NCBI GenBank assembly: GCA_019187185.1
Contig: JABAQU010000004.1
Location: 62,001 to 126,000 of the forward strand
Direction of reading: 5' to 3'
DNA length: 64,000 nt
Source of the DNA: Steroidobacteraceae bacterium
GTDB taxonomy: Bacteria; Pseudomonadota; Gammaproteobacteria; Steroidobacterales; Steroidobacteraceae
The translations under genes were made by a program, and so were the position numbers. Positions 1 to 7,934 of this stretch are shown in pieces (within the stretch, counting starts at the first letter, position 1; every line of letters starts with the position of its first letter). The notes beneath the pieces were generated by a model that was not told where the DNA came from, searched no databases, and worked only from the letters and a program-made list of their open reading frames with translations.

Positions 1-847
1 CTTCCACGCCGTGTTATTCATCTTGCCCACGGGTTTCCACTCGCCCTTCGTTTCGTGCGCGAAGACGTACTCAGGATGTATGCCACGCACGCTCTCGATC
101 ACTGACCGGGCGACGCGGCTCAGGACGACGAGGCGTTCCTCGCCGTTCTTCACCCGGTCGCCCGGAATGATGAAGACGGACGTGTCGAGCTCTGGCACCT
201 TGATCTCGAAATCCCACTTGAGACCGCACACCTCTTGCTCGCGACAACCGGAATTGCCCTTGAACAGCGCCATCCGCGCGAGGTGATCGGGCAGCTCCTG
301 GAACAGGATCGCCTGCTCTTCGGCGGAGAGCGGGTAGGGCTTGCGGGCGTCCGTGACCGGAAACAGCTTGATCTTCGGTGCGTGCTCCAGCCACGTGAGA
401 CCTCGCTCGTCCATCCATTCCGATGCTGCCAGATTCAGGATCCGCCGGACGGTCTCGAGACGCCCGTTGATTGTCTTCGTATTGATGCCGGCGGCGCGGC
501 GCGATGAATCCCTGCAGGGTTCCCATGTGCACTTGCCGCAGCATCAGGCTTCCGATGAACGGGTCGAGCTGCTTCAGGTGCAGACCATCGTTCTGGATGC
601 TCCGCTTGTGGGTGTTCTCCGTCAGGTACTTCGTCGCCGCAGCTCGGAACGTGCGATGGGGTCGGAGTCCGTACAGCCGAGCTTCACGGATCTGATCGAC
701 CCGCCGCGCGAGCTGCTCGAACGCCTTGCCGAAGTCACGCGTTCCAGTGCTTTCGCGAACTCGCGTTCCTCCGATCTGCTTGTCGATATGCCAGACCCCA
801 CCACGCCTGATGAGACCTGACGTTCTTCGGTTTCCCATGGCCTGCAC
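1..847 (-). pseudogene. Tyrosine-type phage integrase, frameshifted and cut by the window edge
   Basis: Site-specific recombinase of the tyrosine (phage integrase) family, which would insert or excise the element. The first part, from the ATG at 847 (or 838), reads GLIRRGGVWHIDKQ, STGTRDFGKAFEQLARR and KYLTENTHKRS, a typical integrase N-terminus with a SAM-like core-binding domain, down to GTLQGFIA near 513. The reading frame then shifts. In the next frame it continues without a stop to base 1 as INTKTINGRLETVRRILNLA, WLEHAPKIKLFP and GCREQEVCGLKWDFEI, where the R is the likely first catalytic arginine. The join lies in a GC run at about 500-512 and changes length by one or two bases, so either the gene is dead or the base count is wrong there. 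The C-terminal HxxR and tyrosine lie beyond the window. Confidence 0.85.
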
Positions 848-969
848 CTTTCGGATTGAGCCGCGGGACGACCGTTGCGCCGGACATAGTCATCAGCCCA
901 CGCATCGAGGTCAACGCGATCGAAGGCGATTACCTGCTTGCCAATGGGGATGACGGTTATGTTTGGCAT
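622..969 (-). CDS. Small excisionase-like DNA-binding protein overlapping the integrase
   Basis: 115 codons from ATG 969. The beginning, VIPIGKQVIAFDRVDLDAWADDY followed by RRNGRP, resembles the second half of AlpA/excisionase-type winged-helix proteins, where a lysine- or arginine-rich 'IGKxIxFxRxDLDAW' wing follows the helix-turn-helix. The usual helix-turn-helix half is missing upstream, so the gene may be truncated or start from a different frame. The middle (SGISTS, EEREFAKALERV) still looks protein-like although it overlaps the integrase start by 226 bp in another frame, and the end is basic. A recombination-directionality or element-control role is inferred from the motif and position only. 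Confidence 0.5.
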   Translation of the reverse strand: MPNITVIPIGKQVIAFDRVDLDAWADDYVRRNGRPAAQSERCRPWETEERQVSSGVVGSGISTSRSEEREFAKALERVTSARRSSSSRGGSIRSVKLGCTDSDPIARSELRRRST

Positions 970-1341
970 CGGGCATTCCGATCTTGAGTTTCGACGAACG
1001 GATTCTCGCTAGTGGTTTCGCTTCCGTACAGCCAGCAACATATCCGGCAGATGCGCAAATTGACGGTCCCAAATTTTCTTTCGTACGCGGCGCGGTAGTC
1101 CCGATCCCGGCAGATGCCAATACCGCCGGGTTCTTTGGCTATCGGACGAGTACGCTCTGGTGGCAGCTGCCTGAGTACGTTTACCTGCCTGATGTAACTG
1201 CCGCCCGATCCACCAGTACGTTGCGTAACGCTCGACCGTCACCGCTGGACCGAATACGCCTGATCTTGCCTTGCCGAGCGGCTGCATCGGATGATGCCAC
1301 CGTTTCATTCGCCGTCACCACGTCGTTCGGGAGCCTCGCAG
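970..1341. other. 372 bp without an assignable gene
   Basis: Between the excisionase-like gene and the first cargo gene. It contains a 99-codon minus-strand ORF (1009-1308) and part of a plus-strand ORF from 963, but neither has a recognisable motif, convincing start signal or family resemblance. The stretch is less GC-rich than the chromosome further right. It probably carries the divergent promoters for the integrase side and the cargo side, but I cannot point to a clear promoter. Confidence 0.4.
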
Positions 1342-2118
1342 ATGCCAGACGAGTATCCACGCGTCGCCTCGCTCACCTACCGCATCGTCTCCGACGAGAC
1401 GCACGACTACGCGAAGGAAGCCGCTTTCGACGGCGCGATACGCGCTTTCGATGTGCGACTTCGGCATCGTCAGGCCGTATTTACCCCGCTCGTGCACTTC
1501 GGCACCGAGGAGGCCGCGCGCGCTGCCCTTGAGCCTCAGCTGCGAGCCTGGGAACTTGACGCGGTGCTAACGCACGGCGCTGGAACGATGGGGTTCAAAT
1601 TCCTAAGCGCGCATGTTCAGAAAAATCCTCCGCGGCCGGGAATTATCGAGGCGATCGGAGTTGCCTCGATGTCCCTCGCGGGAATGCGGGCAACGCTCAC
1701 CGTCACGCACAACACCCACCCGGCACCGCCGCAGGCCTTCGCTGTCGACGAATGCGTGGAGACGCTCGGCGAGCTGTTCCTGCTGGCGCGCGGAACGCCA
1801 CTCACGCTGCTCTACGTCTCATACAGCATGACGACGTGCCTAGAGCACTACCTCGGGAGCCTGACCGAAGCGGCGGCGTGGCTCGGGATCTCAAACAGCG
1901 TACTACACAAGATCAACGAGCTTGCGAACTCGCGCGGCGTCGGTGCTGAGGTCCGCAAGTTCGATGCCCGCGTGCAGCGGTTGCCGCTCTCGCGGGCGGA
2001 GCGCGATTGGCTGCTGCGAGTACTCGAGCTGATCGTGCGCCGCGCTGGGGCAGCAACAGCGGGCGTGTCGGTCGGTGAGCAGATCACACTCGCCACGAAT
2101 CCGTCGCCAGACCAGTGA
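1342..2118 (+). CDS. Unknown protein, first gene of a two-gene cargo unit
   Basis: 258 aa, starting at the ATG that follows a GGGAG ribosome-binding site at 1329-1333 (8 nt spacing). I do not recognise the family. The first 100 residues look like mixed alpha/beta with a GAGTMGFKFL stretch. The C-terminal third is helical and contains LTEAAAWLGISNSVLHKI, which could be a helix-turn-helix, followed by a charged helix pair. There is no signal peptide and no convincing membrane segment, so it is probably cytoplasmic. It ends 25 bp before the DUF2971 gene in the same direction, so the two are likely one transcript. Position beside an integrase and codon use more A/T-tolerant than the core genes suggest that it was acquired with the element. 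Confidence 0.7.
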   Translation: MPDEYPRVASLTYRIVSDETHDYAKEAAFDGAIRAFDVRLRHRQAVFTPLVHFGTEEAARAALEPQLRAWELDAVLTHGAGTMGFKFLSAHVQKNPPRPGIIEAIGVASMSLAGMRATLTVTHNTHPAPPQAFAVDECVETLGELFLLARGTPLTLLYVSYSMTTCLEHYLGSLTEAAAWLGISNSVLHKINELANSRGVGAEVRKFDARVQRLPLSRAERDWLLRVLELIVRRAGAATAGVSVGEQITLATNPSPDQ

Positions 2119-2143
2119 CGAGGGCACAACGCTGGTACTCGCC

Positions 2144-3025
2144 ATGCTCAGGGACTTTATCCGGAGAGCAATCTTGAGTGCACGACGTGACGACCTCGCG
2201 CGCCGGATGGGTTTCGCCTGGGCGCTGGGCATCGACAAGCTCTACAAGTTCAAAGGCTTCACAGGCGATCAGCGTGATCACGTGACAGACCTACTCGAAC
2301 ATTCGCGGCTCTACTTCTCGGTCCCAGACCAGTTCAACGATCCGTACGACGTAGCGCCCGTGATCGCACTCGGTGGAGATCCGAAAGACCCCGCTTTCCT
2401 CGCCGAGCTAGAAGCGAAAGAACTTGCCAGTCTGAAGCGACGCGGTCTCAACGATGCCCAGATAGAGGCGTATCGAAAGGCAAGCGGCACGGATACTTCG
2501 CAGCTCTCGGCGGGAGCGCGCGACGATCTACGCCTTAAGATGCGAAGGGACACGCGAATTTTCTGCATGAGCGCCGAGCAGTGCCACCCGCTGCAGTGGT
2601 CACACTACGCGGATCGGCACCGTGGCCTGTGTCTTCACTTTCGTTGTGCGGCGGGCGAGCCACTTGGACTCGCACGAAGGGTCGCGTATCGAACGGATAG
2701 AGAGCCGATCTTGTTGCCGCTCGAACGACAGTCACCCGACGAAATCGTCGAGCGGCTGATCCTCGTGAAGGCAGACTTTTGGAGCTACGAGCACGAGTAT
2801 CGAATTGTTGGTGATGTCGGCGTCGATTGGGGCGCCACACTCAATGGTCGGTATCTGGATATCGATCGCGATGTGCTGACCGGCGTCACGATCGGCATGT
2901 GGATGCCCGAGCCGGACCAGACCGCGTTGTTCGCACTAATCGACAAGTATCATCCGGGGCTGCCCGTCTGGAAGGCAGTCGAGGACTTCGATCGCTTCTG
3001 GATCAAGATCGAGCGCCTGCGATAA
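2144..3025 (+). CDS. DUF2971 family protein
   Basis: 293 aa from ATG 2144. An alternative TTG at 2174 has a better ribosome-binding site (GGAGAG just upstream) and would remove ten residues. The DUF2971 hallmarks are clear: LYFSVPDQFNDPYD near residue 55-70 (the 'xxxFNDPxD' motif), RIFCMSAEQCHPLQWSHYAD near 140-160 (the 'CFS...WxHYADxHxGxCL' motif) and WSYEHEYRIV near 220. The biochemical role of DUF2971 is not established; members often occur in mobile or defence-rich regions. It has no signal or membrane segment. It probably acts with the unknown gene upstream, but this is inferred from spacing only. Confidence 0.85.
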   Translation: MLRDFIRRAILSARRDDLARRMGFAWALGIDKLYKFKGFTGDQRDHVTDLLEHSRLYFSVPDQFNDPYDVAPVIALGGDPKDPAFLAELEAKELASLKRRGLNDAQIEAYRKASGTDTSQLSAGARDDLRLKMRRDTRIFCMSAEQCHPLQWSHYADRHRGLCLHFRCAAGEPLGLARRVAYRTDREPILLPLERQSPDEIVERLILVKADFWSYEHEYRIVGDVGVDWGATLNGRYLDIDRDVLTGVTIGMWMPEPDQTALFALIDKYHPGLPVWKAVEDFDRFWIKIERLR

Positions 3026-3048
3026 GAAGCGACTCGTCAATCGCATGG

Positions 3049-3076
3049 CTTGGAGTTCCCAGGATTTAGTGGACAC
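3049..3076 (+). repeat. Left terminal inverted repeat of the IS3 element
   Basis: The 28 bases here match the reverse complement of 4009-4036 without a mismatch. Beyond base 3076 the inner sequences diverge at once (TCCTTCG against ATGAGAA), so the repeat length is sharply defined. It lies 23 bp after the stop of the DUF2971 gene. Confidence 0.93.
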
Positions 3077-3971
3077 TCCTTCGTCGCCGCCGATTGACCA
3101 CTTCAAACGCCTCCGGGCTGACGCCGCCAAGGTAACTGTGACGGCGCGTGCGATTGTAGAACGATTCGATGTAGTCGGCGATTTCCCTTGTTGCCTCGTC
3201 TCGATCTTTGTAGATGCGCCTTTTGATCCGCTCCTTCTTGAGGCTGCTGAAGAACGACTCCGCCACCGCATTATCCCAGCAGTTGCCTCGCCGGCTCATG
3301 CTGGGCTGCAAGTGGTTGGTCTTGCAGAAGCGCCGCCAAGCATAGCTGCCGTACTGAGTACCCTGATCCGAGTGAATCAACGTATTGCGCGGACGCCTGC
3401 GACGCACGGCGATCAGAACCGCATCAAGCACGAGCTCGCGGTGAATCGTCGCGCGGGTCGCCCAACCCACGATCCGACGCGAGTAGAGATCCATCACAAC
3501 GGCCAAGTACAGCCAGCCTTGCCATGTGCGAATGTAGGTTATATCCGTGACCCAAGCGCGGTTCGGCCGAGTTACGGTGAACTGGCGCTTCAGGACATTT
3601 GGAATCAAGACCGAAGGCTTGCCAACAGATATCCGGCGCGTTCGATAGCCATGCAACGCACGCAAACCGTTCTGCCGCATCAGCCGCGCGACTCGATGCT
3701 TGCTGCAAGTCTCGCCGGCCTCGCGCAGATCCAGAAATACGCGGGGCGCTCCGTAAATGCCGTGACTGGCGGTGAACGAGGCACGAATCAAACGCAGCAA
3801 TCGCGCATCCTCTTTGGCTCGATTCGAAATCGGATGCTGAAGCCACTCGTAGTAGCCACTCGGCGCGACCTCGAGCACCTCGCACATCACTTGGACAGGA
3901 TATTCGTGTCGGTGTGCTTCAATGAACTGGTAGGCACGTCGTACCCTTCCGGCACTCATTCGCTTGGGCAT
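3066..3971 (-). CDS. IS3-family transposase, OrfB part (DDE integrase core)
   Basis: 301 aa. It has the HTH_21 region (YQFIEAHRHEYPVQVMCEVL, SGYYEWLQ, HGIYGAPRV, RVARLMRQNGL) and then the rve integrase core. The acidic triad is visible as WVTDITYI, LIHSDQGTQYGS and NAVAESFFSSLKKE. It would cut and join IS ends. In intact IS3 elements this domain is made as an OrfA-OrfB fusion by programmed frameshifting, with OrfA supplying the DNA-binding helix-turn-helix. Here the frame has its own ATG behind a strong GGGAGAAGG site, and its first residues MPKR resemble the start of an OrfA. This suggests that a deletion fused the orfA start directly to orfB. Activity on its own is doubtful. Confidence 0.92.
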   Translation of the reverse strand: MPKRMSAGRVRRAYQFIEAHRHEYPVQVMCEVLEVAPSGYYEWLQHPISNRAKEDARLLRLIRASFTASHGIYGAPRVFLDLREAGETCSKHRVARLMRQNGLRALHGYRTRRISVGKPSVLIPNVLKRQFTVTRPNRAWVTDITYIRTWQGWLYLAVVMDLYSRRIVGWATRATIHRELVLDAVLIAVRRRRPRNTLIHSDQGTQYGSYAWRRFCKTNHLQPSMSRRGNCWDNAVAESFFSSLKKERIKRRIYKDRDEATREIADYIESFYNRTRRHSYLGGVSPEAFEVVNRRRRRSVH

Positions 3972-4008
3972 CGCCTTCTCCCAGGACTGTGGAACTGAAA
4001 ATTCTCAT

Positions 4009-4036
4009 GTGTCCACTAAATCCTGGGAACTCCAAG
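4009..4036 (-). repeat. Right terminal inverted repeat of the IS3 element
   Basis: Perfect partner of 3049-3076. It lies 37 bp upstream of the transposase start, so the transposase promoter would have to sit inside or overlap the repeat. Confidence 0.93.
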
Positions 4037-4223
4037 ATTGCCTCCTAAGTGCCCCATCTCCGCGTCTCCCGGTAGGAAGGCGCGTGCGCTTCAAGGTAGG
4101 AATTACAGTCGGCCAAAGTGACCAAAAGCGCGTTCGAAGCTTCTCCGTCAGGGCGCGCCACCGTCGCGCGGCGTGCGTGACGTCGGGCCGCGACGCCGTG
4201 GCAGCGCAATTGCCGCGCACACT

Positions 4224-4550
4224 CTAAGGTGGAGTCGTTGCGGACGGGGCAGGGTCCCTGCCGTAATTCGTCGCGAGATAGCGCGCGATGATCGCGGCAT
4301 TGTCCGGCGTGATGGGGGCGCCCATCACGGTGATCATTTTCGTCACCACTTTCTGCCAGCCCGCCGCGTCGAGGAACGGCGAATTCATCACGATGTAGTC
4401 GAGGCTGTGGCAGATCGCGCAGCTCGATTGCGTCTCGACGAGCCCGGCACCCGGGGCGAGCCGGATGTCCGACTCGTCGGCAGCGTGGAGCGGCAACGCC
4501 GCGCAGCAGGCAGCGAGGAGGGCGCACGCGATCATCGATTCACGTGACAT
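4224..4550 (-). CDS. sorB: Cytochrome c subunit of sulfite dehydrogenase
   Basis: 108 aa with a Sec signal peptide (ALLAACCAALPLHA, cleavage around residue 23) and a single c-type haem site CAICH at about residues 43-47. The likely distal methionine is in the KMITVMGAPIT region. It accepts electrons from the molybdenum subunit in the periplasm and passes them to the respiratory chain. Its start overlaps the stop of the upstream sulfite dehydrogenase gene by 11 bp, which implies translational coupling. Size and order match the SorAB sulfite:cytochrome c oxidoreductase. The symbol is assigned from context, since small c-type cytochromes are hard to tell apart on their own. Confidence 0.85.
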   Translation of the reverse strand: MSRESMIACALLAACCAALPLHAADESDIRLAPGAGLVETQSSCAICHSLDYIVMNSPFLDAAGWQKVVTKMITVMGAPITPDNAAIIARYLATNYGRDPAPSATTPP

Positions 4551-5742
4551 GGTAATCGGCCTTCTGCACGATGTTGTGGTGATAGCCTGCAGGGTTCTGA
4601 ATCAGCGCGCCTGGCTGCGTGGCGCCGTCCCGCGCGATCGCCCGCACACTCACGGATTGCAGGCCGGGGCCGGATGGCGTGAAGCCAAAGCGCCACTGTC
4701 GCCACGCGTAGCGGCCGAGGTCGGGGCCGAGCACTGCCTCGTGCCAGTGGGCGCCCTCGTCGAGGGAGACCTCGACCCGGCGCACACCCGCGCCGCCGTC
4801 CCAGGCGATGCCCCGGATGTCGACGCGACGGCCGCGCTCGAGCCGCGCGCCGGGCGGTGGATCGACGATCAGGGAATTGATCCTGATCGATGTGATGGGC
4901 GAGGTCTGTGCAGTGTCCTGCGAGTCGAAGCCGCTCGGGCCGAACAGTCCCTTCGGCACACGATAGGCGCTCTTCATCCAGTACCCCTCGAAGGGGCGAT
5001 CGACGACCTGCAGGTCCACGAGCGCCTTCACCCAGTACGTCGCGGTCCAACCCGGCACGATCAGCCGCGCCGGGAAGCCGTTCCACACGGGCAGGCGTGT
5101 GCCGTTCAGTTCGAACGCGATGATCGTGTCCGGATCGAGCGCCTTCCACAGTGGCACACTCTTCGCGAAGTCGGGGCCGGTGAGCAGCAGGGTGTCGGCG
5201 CCGTTGGCGACGACCTCGAGTGCAGCTGCGCCGAGGCCGGCGCTCTCGAGCACCTGCTTCAATCGCACGCCGCGCCAGATCGCGTTGCCCATCGCGCCGT
5301 AGCCCCACTGCACGCCGGGCACGTGCGGCGAGAAAAGGCCGCGCCGATTGCCGGAGCACTGGTTGACGGCAGCAACCTCGACGTGCTCGAAGCCGTGGAT
5401 GAGTTCCGCGTAGGTGAACTCGCGCGGGCGTTGCACGCCGGGGCCCGAGATGCGCAGGCGCCAGTCGGCGAGCGACACGTCGGGGACATTGTCGTGCCAG
5501 CGCACGTAGAAGGTGTCGGCCGGCGTGTACGCGTGGCGAAATCCGTCGAGCGGCATCTCGTAGTTGGGCGGCCGGAAGCTGCGCTTGATGAGCGGCTGTT
5601 TGCCCGGAAGCGAGGCGAGCAGGCTCGATGAGCGCGCACCGGCCGGCAATGCGGCTGGATCCGCGGCCCATGCCGACCGTGCCGCCATCAGCGTGGTCGC
5701 GATCGAGCCCGAGGATTGCCTGAGGAATGTCCGCCTGTCCAT
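4540..5742 (-). CDS. sorA: Sulfite dehydrogenase, molybdopterin subunit
   Basis: 400 aa. The N-terminus MDRRTFLRQSS is a twin-arginine export signal ending around AARSAWA, so the enzyme folds with its cofactor in the cytoplasm and is exported. The Oxidored_molyb domain follows. The molybdenum-ligating cysteine is in VNQCSGNRRGLF (about residue 138), with the arginine-rich sulfite pocket next to it, and the Mo-co dimerisation domain fills the last 120 residues (RGIAWDGGAGVRRVEVSLD). It oxidises sulfite to sulfate. The ATG at 5742 was chosen because it puts the twin-arginine motif at the start; the open frame continues upstream without coding character. The 124 bp up to zwf form a divergent promoter region. 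Confidence 0.93.
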   Translation of the reverse strand: MDRRTFLRQSSGSIATTLMAARSAWAADPAALPAGARSSSLLASLPGKQPLIKRSFRPPNYEMPLDGFRHAYTPADTFYVRWHDNVPDVSLADWRLRISGPGVQRPREFTYAELIHGFEHVEVAAVNQCSGNRRGLFSPHVPGVQWGYGAMGNAIWRGVRLKQVLESAGLGAAALEVVANGADTLLLTGPDFAKSVPLWKALDPDTIIAFELNGTRLPVWNGFPARLIVPGWTATYWVKALVDLQVVDRPFEGYWMKSAYRVPKGLFGPSGFDSQDTAQTSPITSIRINSLIVDPPPGARLERGRRVDIRGIAWDGGAGVRRVEVSLDEGAHWHEAVLGPDLGRYAWRQWRFGFTPSGPGLQSVSVRAIARDGATQPGALIQNPAGYHHNIVQKADYHVT

Positions 5743-5866
5743 GGTGCCTCGTTGCGAGCGTACGCCCCGTCGCAGTGTCGGCCGAACGGGCGATCCACCG
5801 CAAGCGTGACGCGGCGCGCGGAGTGCTATCGTAAGGTCCGATACAACCGTCAGGCGTGCGCACGAC

Positions 5867-7258
5867 ATGCAGGCTTCCGATTCCGACGCACTCGTCGTCT
5901 TCGGCATCACCGGCGACCTCGCCTACAAGAAGATCATCCCGGCGCTGGCCGGGCTCGCGAGCCGCGACCGGCTGGAGATGCCGGTTCTCGGCGTGGCACG
6001 CGACACGTGGAGCGCCGCGCAGCTCACCGAGCGGGTGTGCGCGAGCCTGCGGGCGCACGCGCCGCAGCTCGACGAGTCCGCGGCCCGTGCGCTCGCCGCG
6101 CGCATGCGGCTCGTCACCGGCGACTATCGTGATGCGGAGACTTTCCGGCGGTTGAAGCAGGCCCTCGGCGACGCGCACGCGCCGCTGCACTATCTCGCCA
6201 TTCCGCCGAGCCTGTTCGGCGAGGTCGTCGCGCAACTCGGTGCGTCGGGATGCGCAGGCGAACACGCGCGCGTGGTCGTCGAGAAGCCGCTCGGGCGCGA
6301 CCGCGCCTCGGCGCGCGTGCTGAATGCGCACCTCGCGCAGGTCTTCGACGAGGCGCGCATCTTCCGCATCGATCATTTCCTCGGCAAGGAGCCGGTGCAG
6401 AACCTGCTGTATTTCCGCTTCGCGAACACCTTCCTCGAGCCGCTGTGGAACCGCGCGCACGTCGCGAGCGTGCAGCTGACGATGGCGGAGGCGTTTGGTG
6501 TGGAGGGCCGCGGCAAGCTGTACGAGGAACTCGGTGCGGTGCGCGACGTCGTGCAGAACCACCTGCTGCAGGTCGTGAGCCTGCTCGCGATGGAACGGCC
6601 GGGCGCCTACACGAGCGATGCACTGCGCGACGAGAAAGTGCGCGTGCTCGATGCGATCGCGCCGCTCGGCGCGCGGCAGGTCGTGCGCGGGCAGTATGCC
6701 GGCTATCGCGCGGAAGGCGGTGTCGATCCCGAATCACGCGTGGAGACGTTCGTCGCGCTGCGCTTCGGCATCGATACGGCGCGCTGGGCCGGCGTGCCGT
6801 TCCTCGTGCGCACCGGCAAGGCGCTCGCGGTGACCGCCACGCAGGTGACCGTGCGGCTCAAGGCCGCGGCGCCGGCGCTGTTCGACGGTACGCCCGACGA
6901 TCCGAACTACGTGCGCTTCCGGCTCGGCCCCGACCGCGTCTCGATCGGCCTCGGCGTGCGCACGAAGGCGCCCGGCGAGGCGATGCGGGGTCGCGACACC
7001 GAGCTCCTGATGTGCGACGAGGACACCGGCAGCGCGAGCGCCTACGAACGGCTGATCGGCGATGCGTTGCGCGGGGATCCCTCACTCTTCGCGCGGCAGG
7101 ACTCGATCGAGACCGCCTGGCGCATCGTCGACGGCGTCGCGAGCGGAGCCGCGGCGCCGACGCCGTACGAGTACGCGGCCGGCAGCTGGGGCCCGCGGGC
7201 CGCGGACACGCTGGCGGCCGACCTCGGTGGCTGGGTCGACCCCGGCACGGGGTGCTGA
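5867..7258 (+). CDS. zwf: Glucose-6-phosphate 1-dehydrogenase
   Basis: 463 aa, slightly short for the family (about 480-490). The NADP-binding fold opens with [18 protein letters not shown] (GxxGDLA motif, residues 10-27). The active-site signature [13 protein letters not shown] is near residue 168. EKPLGRD, which carries the conserved cis-proline region, is near 142. It catalyses the first step of the oxidative pentose-phosphate pathway, making 6-phosphogluconolactone and NADPH. The 6-phosphogluconolactonase gene follows 4 bp later, so the two are co-transcribed, and gnd faces them. Confidence 0.96.
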   Translation: MQASDSDALVVFGITGDLAYKKIIPALAGLASRDRLEMPVLGVARDTWSAAQLTERVCASLRAHAPQLDESAARALAARMRLVTGDYRDAETFRRLKQALGDAHAPLHYLAIPPSLFGEVVAQLGASGCAGEHARVVVEKPLGRDRASARVLNAHLAQVFDEARIFRIDHFLGKEPVQNLLYFRFANTFLEPLWNRAHVASVQLTMAEAFGVEGRGKLYEELGAVRDVVQNHLLQVVSLLAMERPGAYTSDALRDEKVRVLDAIAPLGARQVVRGQYAGYRAEGGVDPESRVETFVALRFGIDTARWAGVPFLVRTGKALAVTATQVTVRLKAAAPALFDGTPDDPNYVRFRLGPDRVSIGLGVRTKAPGEAMRGRDTELLMCDEDTGSASAYERLIGDALRGDPSLFARQDSIETAWRIVDGVASGAAAPTPYEYAAGSWGPRAADTLAADLGGWVDPGTGC

Positions 7259-7262
7259 GCGC

Positions 7263-7934
7263 ATGCGCTGGGTGACCGGCGAGGACGTGGCGACGACCGA
7301 GATGGCGGCGGCGGAGTTCATCGCCGCGCGCCTCGGCGACGCGATCGCGGCGCGCGGCGTGGCCAGCTTCGCGATGAGCGGTGGGCGCACGCCGTGGAAC
7401 ATGTTCGGGCGCCTCGCGACACTCGGGGTCGCGTGGCCGCAGGTGCGCGTGTTCCAGGTCGACGAGCGCATCGTCGCGGCGGACAGTGACGAGCGCAACT
7501 GGAAGCAGTGGTGCGCCACGCCGCTGGCGCAGCGCATCCCGGCGTCGATGCAGCATCCGATGCCGGTCGAGCTCGACGATCCGGCGAGGCGCTACGAGGA
7601 GACGCTGCGCGCGCACTGCGGCGACCCGCCGGTCCTCGATGTGGTGCATCTCGGCATCGGCGACGACGGTCACACGGCATCGCTGTTCGTCGGCGACCGG
7701 CTGATCGCCGAGGTGGCGCGCGATGTCGGCGTGAGCGCGCCGCGCTTCGGGCTGCGGCGCCTGACGCTGACCCTGCCGGCGCTCGCACGCGCGCGGTCCA
7801 TCGTGTGGCTCGCGCTCGGTGCGGCCCGCCGGGAAGCGATACGCCGCTTGTACGCCGGGGACCGCTCGATCGCCGCGAGCCGGGTCGCGCGCGGTCAGGC
7901 CACCGTGTTCACCGACCCGGCGGCGGCTCCCTAG
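7263..7934 (+). CDS. pgl: 6-phosphogluconolactonase
   Basis: 223 aa, the DevB/SOL type. Motifs are SGGRTPWNMF (residues 39-48), VFQVDERIV and LGIGDDGHTASLF (near 130-142), which carries the catalytic histidine region. It hydrolyses 6-phosphoglucono-1,5-lactone, the product of the gene just upstream. The ATG lies 4 bp after the zwf stop. Its last 26 bp overlap the convergent gnd gene. Confidence 0.93.
   Translation: MRWVTGEDVATTEMAAAEFIAARLGDAIAARGVASFAMSGGRTPWNMFGRLATLGVAWPQVRVFQVDERIVAADSDERNWKQWCATPLAQRIPASMQHPMPVELDDPARRYEETLRAHCGDPPVLDVVHLGIGDDGHTASLFVGDRLIAEVARDVGVSAPRFGLRRLTLTLPALARARSIVWLALGAARREAIRRLYAGDRSIAASRVARGQATVFTDPAAAP

Larger units (their letters stand above)
3049..4036. mobile_element. 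IS3-family element, internally deleted (no orfA)
   Basis: 988 bp bounded by perfect 28-bp inverted repeats (3049-3076 and 4009-4036) with the core GGAGTTCCCAGGATTTAGTG. IS3-family ends normally begin TG, which would put the strict ends at 3051 and 4034. Only the second transposase frame is present, on the minus strand; just 37 bp separate it from the right repeat, where IS3 elements normally carry a 90-110-codon orfA. No 3-5 bp target duplication is seen: the outside bases are GCATGG on the left and ATTGCC on the right. The copy therefore looks like a deletion derivative that kept both ends. It marks the right boundary of the atypical-composition region. Confidence 0.9.

Noticed and set aside
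1009-1308. 99-codon minus-strand ORF
   Set aside because: Sequence is not obviously random, but there is no ribosome site, motif or family resemblance; left unassigned.
4532-6562. 676-codon minus-strand frame across sorA and zwf
   Set aside because: It crosses two well-supported genes in the wrong frames and shows only Arg/Ala-rich sequence.
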